Shown: one piece after another, positions 14,588 to 21,538 of the stretch | How positions within the stretch are numbered: position 1 is the stretch's first letter | Layout: every line of letters starts with the position of its first letter | Assembly (NCBI GenBank): GCA_947167725.1 | Contig: CAMVJF010000003.1 | Location: 1-31,306 of the forward strand | DNA length: 31,306 nucleotides | Origin: an uncultured Clostridia bacterium | GTDB taxonomy: Bacteria > Bacillota > Clostridia > Oscillospirales > Oscillospiraceae | Reading direction: 5' to 3' | Translations under genes and position numbers: made by a program | The notes under the pieces: model-generated | Seen by the model: the letters and a program-made list of their open reading frames with translations, nothing else | What the model was told of the DNA's origin: nothing | The model's database searches: none

Positions 14588-15273
14588 TCCTGTCTCCCTC
14601 GATCTGCACAGCCGGATATGGGGATGCGGCCGAGGTCCTGGATTGGATCGAAAGGCGCCGGTGCGACCGCGTCCATATCGACATCATGGACGGCTGGTTC
14701 GTGGATCCCATCATGGGCGGCACGGACTATGTCCGGATGATCCGAAACAAGTGCGCGCTGCCGCGGGAGCTGCATTTCATGACGTATGAGCCGGAAAAGA
14801 TGCTCGACATCTACGAGGTGGAGGCGGGCGAACTGATCTACGTCCATGCCGATACCACGCAGCATCCGCACCGCCTGCTCCAGAGCATCCGGGAGCGGGG
14901 CTGCATCCCCGGTCTGGCGCTGTCGGTATACGATCAGCCGGAGGAGGCCCGCGAGCTGCTGGATCAGACGGAGAATGTCCTGCTGATGGGCGTCAAGGCG
15001 GGCTGCCCGGCCTCGGATTTCCACTGGTCGGTGCTGGAGAAATGCGCTCAGCTCAAGGAAATGGCAAAAACGATGGGCAGGAAGCTGCACGTCCAGGTGG
15101 ACGGCAGCGTGTCGCCGGAAAACGTGGGGCGGCTGGTGCGCGGCGGGATCGACGCGGTGGTCCTGGGCTATCCGGGCTGCTTTGATCCGACGCGCGGCAG
15201 AGAGGCCACTCTCGCCCTGATGAGACAGAGAATAGAAGAAGCGGAATCCGAGATCACAGGAGGGACATCATGA
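14584..15273 (+). CDS. Ribulose-phosphate 3-epimerase-like protein 2
   Basis: A 229-residue, more divergent Rpe-family barrel. It keeps SPSIC at the N-terminus, HIDIMDG (His/Asp pair), LHFMTYEP and VDGSV, so the catalytic metal site can be formed. The loop that reads NPGFGGQ in Rpe is replaced by GVKAGCPASDFHW, and the phosphate loop GSAIF by GYPGCF. Both neighbours overlap by 4 bp (ATGA). GGAGGTG lies just upstream. Two tandem Rpe-like genes suggest two successive stereochemical steps or a heteromer. Substrate unknown. Confidence 0.82.
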   Translation: MILSPSICTAGYGDAAEVLDWIERRRCDRVHIDIMDGWFVDPIMGGTDYVRMIRNKCALPRELHFMTYEPEKMLDIYEVEAGELIYVHADTTQHPHRLLQSIRERGCIPGLALSVYDQPEEARELLDQTENVLLMGVKAGCPASDFHWSVLEKCAQLKEMAKTMGRKLHVQVDGSVSPENVGRLVRGGIDAVVLGYPGCFDPTRGREATLALMRQRIEEAESEITGGTS

Positions 15274-16292
15274 AGGCACTGTACATGGAAAAGATGGGCA
15301 CGACCGCTCTGACGGAGATCCCGATCCCCGCCGCGACGAAGGACCGGGCGCTGATCAGGATGCGCAAGTGCGGTTTCTGCGGCACAGATGTTGCCGGTTA
15401 TCTGGGGCTGGCCGACAACTACCGCTATCCGGTGGTGATCGGACACGAGGCGGTCGGCATCATCGAAGAGATCGACGAGAACAACGACCGCGGCCTGAAG
15501 GTGGGCGACCGCGTCACCTGCGAGCCGTACACGTCCTGCGGCGTGTGCTATGCCTGCCGGAAGGGGCGCTACAACAACTGCGAGCGCCTGAGCGTTACGG
15601 GCTGCCATCAGGACGGCATGTTCGCGGAATACCACACGCACCCCATCCACCTGCTCCACAAGATCCCGGATTCCATGACGGACCGGGAGGCCTGCATCGT
15701 CGAGCCGCTGGCGATCGGCCTGAACGCCACGAAACGGCTGGACGTGCAGCCGGGCGAGGTCTGCGCGGTGGCGGGCAGCGGCGCGATCGGCATCCTCTGC
15801 GCGCTGGCCTGCAAGGCCCGCGGCGGCATCCCCATCATCTGCGACGTGCTGGATGAGAGACTGGCCTATGCCAGGGCGGTGGGACTGCCCTATGTGTGCA
15901 ACAGCGCCAGAGAGGATTTCGCCCGGTATATCCGCAGCGTGAACCACGGGAACCTCGCGGACTGCTTTTACGAGGCCTGCGGCGCGCCGGAGGTCTGCCA
16001 GCGTATGGTGGACTTTGTGGAGAACACCGGGCGCATCGTGCTGGTGGGCTGGACGCATGCGAAATTCACCTTTGACAAGGACGCCATCATCCGCAAGGAA
16101 GTGGACATTTTCGGTTCCCGGAACGCGAGCAACTGCTTCCCGGGAGCCATCGACCTGATCGCCAGCGGCTATGTTCAGGCGGAGAAGCTGATCACCAGGG
16201 AGATCCGTCTGGATCAGGCGCTGGAAACGCTCAAGGAGATGGCGGAGCATCCGGAGAGCTACTTGAAGATCCTCGTGGATCTGGAAGCCTGA
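15270..16292 (+). CDS. Zinc-dependent medium-chain alcohol/polyol dehydrogenase
   Basis: A 340-residue MDR-family dehydrogenase of the sorbitol/threonine dehydrogenase type. The catalytic zinc site includes C37 (GFCGTD) and H59-E60 (GHEAVG). The structural zinc cysteines are C90, C93, C96 and C104. VAGSGAIGI marks the NAD(P)-binding fold, and EPLAIGLNA the conserved glutamate region. It oxidises a secondary alcohol of a polyol or reduces the matching ketose. The start overlaps the epimerase stop by 4 bp, and the aldolase gene follows after 10 bp, so co-translation is likely. The substrate cannot be read from sequence. Confidence 0.92.
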   Translation: MKALYMEKMGTTALTEIPIPAATKDRALIRMRKCGFCGTDVAGYLGLADNYRYPVVIGHEAVGIIEEIDENNDRGLKVGDRVTCEPYTSCGVCYACRKGRYNNCERLSVTGCHQDGMFAEYHTHPIHLLHKIPDSMTDREACIVEPLAIGLNATKRLDVQPGEVCAVAGSGAIGILCALACKARGGIPIICDVLDERLAYARAVGLPYVCNSAREDFARYIRSVNHGNLADCFYEACGAPEVCQRMVDFVENTGRIVLVGWTHAKFTFDKDAIIRKEVDIFGSRNASNCFPGAIDLIASGYVQAEKLITREIRLDQALETLKEMAEHPESYLKILVDLEA

Positions 16293-16302
16293 GGAGGCTG
16301 TC

Positions 16303-17241
16303 ATGCCGATCTGTGAAGCAAAGACGCTCTTCGCCCTGGCGGGAGCGAACAACTGCGCCCTCGCCGCGTTCAATATCAGCAGTCTGGATTCGCTCCAGGC
16401 TGTGCTGTGGGCGGCGGAGGCGGAGCGTTCCCCGGTCATCGTTCAGGTGCTGGGCGCCACGGAGCGCTATGTCCGGGATGTGGAGACATACCTGGCCGCG
16501 GTGCGGCTCTATCTGGAAAACTGCCGGGTGCCGGTGCTGCTGCAGCACGACCACTGCGCAAGCGTAGAGGAGGCAAAAAGAGCCGTGGACCGGGGCTTCG
16601 GCGCCGTGATGTTCGACGGCTCGGCCCTGCCCTGGGAGGAAAACCGGCGTCAGACGGCGGAGGTCGCGGAATACGCCCATGCGCGCGGCGTATGGGTGGA
16701 AGCGGAGCTGGGCTCCATTCCCGGGATGGAGGATACGGTTTTCTCCGGACATGCGGAATACACGGACCCGGAAAAGGCGGACCGCTTTATCGCCGAGACG
16801 GGCTGTGACAGCCTGGCGGTATCGGTAGGGACGGCCCACGGAGGCGTCGCGGGAGAGGAGCACCTTCCTTTCCAGTTCGACAGACTGGAGCGGCTGTGTC
16901 TGCGCCGGCCGGGATATCCTTTCGTCCTGCACGGCGGAGCCTCCATGCCGCATTCTCTGCTGGCGTATGTGAACCTCTACGGCGGCGCGGTGCCGTCGGC
17001 GCATATCTGCAGCGAGGCGGACATCGCGCGGGCCTGCCGGATGGGGATCCGGAAGGTCAATATGGATGTGGATAACTGGCTGGCCTATACCGGCGCGCTG
17101 CGCCAGTTCTTCTCGGAACAGCCGGAATGCTTTTTCCCGACGGAGTATCTGGAGTATTCCCGGAACGCCTGGGAGCAGGAGGTCCGGCACAAGCTGCGCA
17201 CGGTGGTTTGCAGCAGCGGAACGGCGCCGACGGAGACCTGA
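16303..17241 (+). CDS. Class II fructose-bisphosphate/tagatose-bisphosphate-type aldolase
   Basis: A 312-residue class II aldolase that cleaves or joins a ketose at C3-C4 using zinc. D83 and H84 (QHDHC) give the catalytic aspartate and first zinc ligand; H179 (GTAHGG) and H210 (LHGGAS) are the other two. The AELG motif (134-137) is present. Differences from FbaA/GatY: the lysine of the GxHGxYK loop is absent (HGGVAGEEH), and NIDTD reads NMDVD, so the hold on one phosphate may be altered. GAGGAGG precedes the ATG. It lies between the dehydrogenase and TIM-like protein 2, 13 bp from the latter, suggesting that an aldolase product is isomerised next. Confidence 0.9.
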   Translation: MPICEAKTLFALAGANNCALAAFNISSLDSLQAVLWAAEAERSPVIVQVLGATERYVRDVETYLAAVRLYLENCRVPVLLQHDHCASVEEAKRAVDRGFGAVMFDGSALPWEENRRQTAEVAEYAHARGVWVEAELGSIPGMEDTVFSGHAEYTDPEKADRFIAETGCDSLAVSVGTAHGGVAGEEHLPFQFDRLERLCLRRPGYPFVLHGGASMPHSLLAYVNLYGGAVPSAHICSEADIARACRMGIRKVNMDVDNWLAYTGALRQFFSEQPECFFPTEYLEYSRNAWEQEVRHKLRTVVCSSGTAPTET

Positions 17242-17254
17242 GAGGAAAATTGGG

Positions 17255-18220
17255 ATGGACAAACTTCGGTTTTTCGTAGATCTGAAGCGCTTCGAGGTGG
17301 CCGGACGGTACGGCGGGATCTGCACGGCCCCCGATCCGGTGACCTGGGCCAAAGAACTGGTCAAACGCAGCGTGGAACTGGGCATGGACCGGGCGGAGGC
17401 CTTCAGCGTGGTCTACTTTTTTCCCGAGTCCTGTCTTGTGCCCGCGCTCGAGCAGCTTCGGGCGATGGAAGCCGGACCGGGTCTGCAGGTCGGCAGTCAA
17501 GGGATCTATCGGAGAGACACCGCGCCCGGCGGCGACTACGGCGCCATGACGGGCACGAGACCGGCAAGCGCCATGGTCTCGCTCGGTTGCCTGCACTCTC
17601 TGGTGGCGCACAGCGACGAACGCCGGGACAAGCTGCAGCTGATGATCGACTACGATCCTCAGATCCTCCGTGACGAGCATGCCATGGAGAGGGCGCAGCT
17701 GGCTGTGGACAGGGCTTGCGCCGAGGAGGCGCAGCACGCGCTGGACCGCGGGATGCGGATCCTCTATTGCGTGGGCGAGACCGCGGAGCAAAAGGGCTCG
17801 GCGCGGCCGGAGGAATACCTGCCGCGGGTACGCCGCGTGCTGGAGCAGCAAATGACGGTCGGCCTGGGGCGGCTGCGCGGCAGCGCACAGCTCGATCAGG
17901 TCTGTCTTGCCTATGAGCCGGTCTGGGCAATCGGACCGGGACGGCCCACGCCGGACGCGGACGATGTCCGTTTTGCCGCCGGCTATGTCAAGGAGCTGTC
18001 CCGCTGCCTGCTGGGAAGAGAGCTGAGCGTCGTGTACGGCGGCGGCCTGAAAACGGCGAACGCGGCCGCGCTGGCGGCGGTAGAGAGCCTGGACGGCGGC
18101 TTCAACGGCCTGTCCCGCTTCGTGCCGCCCATCCATTTCGATCCGGACGAGTATCTGGAGATCATCCTGGCGTTTCTGCGGGGGAAAGGATATCCCGCGG
18201 GAAAGGAGAAACGGCCATGA
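17255..18220 (+). CDS. Triosephosphate-isomerase-like protein 2 (N-to-D in active site)
   Basis: A 321-residue paralogue of the protein at 3649, in the same extended TIM subfamily. K11, H119 and E221 (AYEPVWAIGPGRPTP) are kept. The TIM asparagine is D9 (VDLKRF), and the residue pair after the histidine reads SDER rather than SEER. The phosphate-binding end is again non-standard: YGGG (261-264) and NGLSRF (284-289). The start is placed at 17255 after AGAGGAAAA; the frame is open further upstream inside the aldolase gene, but the fold begins here. The stop overlaps the next start (ATGA). Two such isomerases in one operon imply two different aldose/ketose pairs, or loss of isomerase activity in this copy. 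Confidence 0.85.
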   Translation: MDKLRFFVDLKRFEVAGRYGGICTAPDPVTWAKELVKRSVELGMDRAEAFSVVYFFPESCLVPALEQLRAMEAGPGLQVGSQGIYRRDTAPGGDYGAMTGTRPASAMVSLGCLHSLVAHSDERRDKLQLMIDYDPQILRDEHAMERAQLAVDRACAEEAQHALDRGMRILYCVGETAEQKGSARPEEYLPRVRRVLEQQMTVGLGRLRGSAQLDQVCLAYEPVWAIGPGRPTPDADDVRFAAGYVKELSRCLLGRELSVVYGGGLKTANAAALAAVESLDGGFNGLSRFVPPIHFDPDEYLEIILAFLRGKGYPAGKEKRP

Positions 18221-19269
18221 ACCAAGAAACCGAAAAAAAGATCCGGGAGGTCTTCCCGGCCTACACGCCGATGACGGAGCTGCCGGAAGGGCTGGAACTG
18301 GAAACCGCGCGGGAAATGTACCGCAAAATGGCGCTGATCCGCGAGTTCGACCTCAGCGCCAAGGACCTGTGGCGCGCCGGAAAGATCCGGGGGCTGTGCC
18401 ACGCGTATTATTTCGCCGAGGCGATCGCCGTGGGCGCCTGCAGCGCCTTGCGCGAGGGAGATTATACGACCAGCACCCATCGCGGGCACGGCCACGCGCT
18501 GGCCCGGGGAGCCGATCCGGGGCGCATGATGGCGGAGCTGTTCGGCAAGGCGGAGGGGTGCAACAAGGGAAAGGGCGGCTCCATGCATATCGCCGATGTG
18601 GACAGCGGCATGCTGGGCGCCACCGGCATTGTGGGAAGCGGCATCGCTCCGGCAACGGGGGCGGCTCTTTCGGCAAAGCTGCAGAAAAACGGCCGGGTTT
18701 CCCTTTGCTTTTTCGGAGACGGCGGCTCCAACCAGGGTCTGTTCTACGAGAGCATGAACATGGCGGCGGCCTGGAAGCTGCCGGTCATCTTCCTGTGCGA
18801 ATGCAACGACTGGGCCATCGGCACCGATATCCGCCGGGTCACCGGAGATCCCGTTATCGCGCATCGGGCGCTGGGCTTCGGCCTGCCGGGGATCCGGATA
18901 GACGGCTTCAACGTGTTCGCGGTCTACGCGGCCGTGGCCGAGGCCGCACGGCGCGCCCGCGCCGGGGAAGGCCCCACGCTGATCGAGGCCAAGTATATGC
19001 GGATGCTCGGACATCATGTGGGAGACGACCAGTTCTATCGGACGAAGGAGGAGCTCGAGCGCATTTCCGTCCTGTACGAGGCGGACCCGCTTCTCCGGCT
19101 GCGCGAATTCCTGCTGAACGCCGGCCTGCCGCCGCAGACGCTCGACGAGATCGACCGGGAAGAAAAGGCGCGCGTTGCCGAAGCGGTGCGCTATGCCTCA
19201 GAAGACTGCCATGAACCGTCTCCGGAGGAGCTGTATACGGATATCTTCTCGGACATCATTGTGGAATAG
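18217..19269 (+). CDS. Acetoin/2-oxoacid dehydrogenase E1 component, alpha subunit (AcoA-like)
   Basis: A 350-residue thiamine-diphosphate E1 alpha subunit. The ThDP/Mg motif is GDGGSNQGLFYESMNMAAAW, ending near a CNDWAIGT segment, and the upstream RGHGHALARG and GKGGSMHIAD segments are typical of the AcoA/PdhA group, closest in style to acetoin dehydrogenase. With the next genes it would decarboxylate a 2-oxoacid, or cleave an acetoin-like ketol, and pass the acyl group to lipoate. It overlaps the TIM-like gene by 4 bp. The partner E3 gene is at the left edge of the window, and lipoate ligase is at 23395. The true substrate in this operon is unknown. Confidence 0.93.
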   Translation: MNQETEKKIREVFPAYTPMTELPEGLELETAREMYRKMALIREFDLSAKDLWRAGKIRGLCHAYYFAEAIAVGACSALREGDYTTSTHRGHGHALARGADPGRMMAELFGKAEGCNKGKGGSMHIADVDSGMLGATGIVGSGIAPATGAALSAKLQKNGRVSLCFFGDGGSNQGLFYESMNMAAAWKLPVIFLCECNDWAIGTDIRRVTGDPVIAHRALGFGLPGIRIDGFNVFAVYAAVAEAARRARAGEGPTLIEAKYMRMLGHHVGDDQFYRTKEELERISVLYEADPLLRLREFLLNAGLPPQTLDEIDREEKARVAEAVRYASEDCHEPSPEELYTDIFSDIIVE

Positions 19270-19279
19270 GAGGCGGGAT

Positions 19280-20263
19280 ATGAGCAGAAAAACCGTAAGA
19301 GAGGCCTTGAACGCCGCGCTGGATGAAGAGATGCGGCGCGACGAGCATGTGATCGTCATGGGCTGCGACGTGGGACTGAAGGGAAACCCCTTCGGCGTTA
19401 CGCTTGGGCTGGCGAAGAAATACGGTCTGGACCGGGTGATCGACACCCCGATCTCGGAGCCGGCCTTTACCGGAATGGGAGTGGGTGCCGCCGCCACGGG
19501 GATGCGTCCGGTGGTGGAGATCATGTTCTGCGACTGGGTCACGCTGGCCTCGGACCAGATCATCAACATGGCCGCCAAGATGCGCTATATGTTCGGAGGC
19601 AAAGTGGAAATGCCGCTGGTCATCCGGGTCCCCATGGGCGCGGGCGGCGGTCAGGCGGCTCAGCACAGCCAGTCTCTGGAAGCATGGTTCAATCATATTC
19701 CCGGCCTCAAGATCGTCGCGCCCTATTACCCGGCGGACTGCAAGGGCCTTTTGAAGGCTGCGATCCGGGACGACAACCCGGTGCTGTTCTTTGAGAATAA
19801 ACGCTGCTACAGCGTAAAGGACGAGGTCCCGGACGACGAGGATTGGATAACGCCCATCGGCAAGGCGCGCGTGGTCCGCGAGGGCTCGCAGGTCACGCTG
19901 GTGACGTATTCGTCCATGGTGAAGGTGTGCCTGGACGCGGCGCAGGAGCTGGCGGACGAGGGGATCTCCTGTGAGGTGATCGACCTGAGGACGCTGCTGC
20001 CGCTGGATTATGAAACGGTGATCGCATCTCTGGAAAAGACCGGACGGATCGCCGTCGTCCATGAGGCGGCGACGCGGGGCGGGATGGGCAGCGACATCGT
20101 CGCGGAACTCTGTGAGCGGGCATTCGATCTGCTGGACGCGCCGCCTCTGCGGGTCGGGGCGCTGAACGTGCCTCTGCCCTACAACGAGAGCATGGAGGCC
20201 GCCGTGCTGCCGGACAAGGAAAACGTGAAAGAGGCGGTGTACAGGCTTCTGTCGAACGACTGA
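19280..20263 (+). CDS. Acetoin/2-oxoacid dehydrogenase E1 component, beta subunit (AcoB-like)
   Basis: A 327-residue E1 beta subunit of the transketolase-like pyrimidine-binding type. It has the segments RVIDTPISEPAFTGMGVGAA (with the activating glutamate), EIMFCDW, and GGGQAAQHSQSLEAWFNHIPGLKIVAP. Its C-terminal domain includes VIDLRTLLPLD and RIAVVHEA. The start at 19280 follows TAGGAGGCGGG; a longer frame begins inside the alpha gene but lacks a site. It follows the alpha subunit after 10 bp and precedes E2 by 15 bp, the usual E1a-E1b-E2 order. Confidence 0.94.
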   Translation: MSRKTVREALNAALDEEMRRDEHVIVMGCDVGLKGNPFGVTLGLAKKYGLDRVIDTPISEPAFTGMGVGAAATGMRPVVEIMFCDWVTLASDQIINMAAKMRYMFGGKVEMPLVIRVPMGAGGGQAAQHSQSLEAWFNHIPGLKIVAPYYPADCKGLLKAAIRDDNPVLFFENKRCYSVKDEVPDDEDWITPIGKARVVREGSQVTLVTYSSMVKVCLDAAQELADEGISCEVIDLRTLLPLDYETVIASLEKTGRIAVVHEAATRGGMGSDIVAELCERAFDLLDAPPLRVGALNVPLPYNESMEAAVLPDKENVKEAVYRLLSND

Positions 20264-20278
20264 TAGGGGGATACGCAT

Positions 20279-21418
20279 ATGAGCCGTTATCTGGTGCTTC
20301 CGAAGATCGGGATGAACATGGAAGAGGGGACCATCGTGGAATGGCTGGTGAAGCCCGGCGATCAGGTGACGAAGGACCAGCTGATCGTGCGCGCGGAGAC
20401 GGATAAAGCCGTTCAGGATATTTTTGCCACCGATACGGGAACCATTCTGCGCCTTCTGGCACAGGAGGGAGACACCGTCAAGTGTCAGGAGCCCATTGCG
20501 ATGCTCGGCGAGGAGGGCGAGATGCCGGAGGAGAGCGCGCCCGCGCAGAAGCCCGGACCGCTGCCGGAAGCTCCTGCCCCGAGGGGAGACAGGCCGCGGA
20601 TCTCGCCGCTGGCTAAAAAGATCGCGGCGGAAAACGGGCTCGACCCGCGGGAGATCGCCCCGGAACAGGAGGGAAAACGGATCACGAAGAGCGACGTGCT
20701 GCGCGAGCTTGCCCGCAAGGCGCCGTCGGCTGTCCCCGATTCGGCAGGAGGGCGCTTCGTGCCCTACTCTGCGATACGCCGCGCCACAGCCCGCCATATG
20801 ACGGAGAGCGCCGCTCAGAAGCCCAGAGTATCGCTGTCGGTTTCCGTGGACTGCGGGGCGATGATCGCCCTGCGCCAGCGCCTCATGGACAAGCGCAGGA
20901 TCTCCTATCAGGAGATCCTGGCAAAGGCATGCGCCTGCGCGCTGCGGGATTTCCCGGAGATGAACGCGGTCACGGTACCCGGCGGCATCCTGGTCAAGGA
21001 GCATATCGATATCAGCGTCGCGGTGGATACGGAGCGGGGACTTCTGGTCCCGGTGCTGCGGGATGTGGACCGCAAAGGACTGTTTCAGCTGTCCGAGGAA
21101 TTGACGGAGATCGTGGAGCGCGTCCGGGCCGGAAAGTACAGCGGCGAGGATATCACGGGCGGAAGCCTTACGGTCACCAATCTGGGGATGTTCGGCGTAG
21201 AGTCCTTCGATCCCATCCTGAACGCCCCGGAATGCTTCATCCTGGGCGTGGGCTGCATCAAGAAGAGCCCCGTCGTCTTGGATGACAGCATCGTCATCCG
21301 TCCCGTCATGCAGATCTCGCTCAGCTTTGACCACGCGGCCTTTGACGGGGCCTCCGCGGCCAAGCTGCTGCGGGCGATACACGAGTATCTGGAGCATCCC
21401 GAGACGATGCTTGCCTGA
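20279..21418 (+). CDS. Dihydrolipoamide acyltransferase, E2 (AcoC-like)
   Basis: A 379-residue E2. An N-terminal lipoyl domain carries the lipoylation lysine K43 in ETDKAVQ. A Pro/Ala linker (about 82-103) leads to a peripheral-subunit-binding domain (RISPLAKKIAAENGL to GKRITKSDVL, about 104-143). The C-terminal acyltransferase domain ends with the active site DHAAFDG (H352, D356). It accepts the acyl group from E1 and transfers it to CoA. It is the last gene of the 19-gene run and is followed by a very stable hairpin. It needs lipoylation, which the nearby lplA product could supply. Confidence 0.95.
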   Translation: MSRYLVLPKIGMNMEEGTIVEWLVKPGDQVTKDQLIVRAETDKAVQDIFATDTGTILRLLAQEGDTVKCQEPIAMLGEEGEMPEESAPAQKPGPLPEAPAPRGDRPRISPLAKKIAAENGLDPREIAPEQEGKRITKSDVLRELARKAPSAVPDSAGGRFVPYSAIRRATARHMTESAAQKPRVSLSVSVDCGAMIALRQRLMDKRRISYQEILAKACACALRDFPEMNAVTVPGGILVKEHIDISVAVDTERGLLVPVLRDVDRKGLFQLSEELTEIVERVRAGKYSGEDITGGSLTVTNLGMFGVESFDPILNAPECFILGVGCIKKSPVVLDDSIVIRPVMQISLSFDHAAFDGASAAKLLRAIHEYLEHPETMLA

Positions 21419-21439
21419 CGGTCCTGCGAAGGTAAAAAT

Positions 21440-21489
21440 CAGCGAAGTGCGGGAGCGGACCTGTTACGGTCCGCTCCCGCACTTCGCTG
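21440..21489. terminator. 21-bp perfect hairpin between convergent genes
   Basis: The arm 21440-21460 is the exact reverse complement of 21469-21489, with an 8-base loop. On the minus strand the stem is followed by ATTTTTAC, giving a usable terminator for the sensor-kinase chimera. On the plus strand no T tract follows, but a second small hairpin (CCGCTT 21491-21496 with AAGCGG 21506-21511) does. Both convergent units probably end here. Confidence 0.8.
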
Positions 21490-21538
21490 TCCGCTTGCTG
21501 TCTGTAAGCGGTCGAGCTTTCCCCTGCCGTATTCTTTT

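Noticed and set aside
19256..21397. Long minus-strand open frame (713 codons)
   Set aside because: Antisense to E1beta and E2, with the same shadow composition. The plus-strand genes have full motifs and ribosome binding sites.
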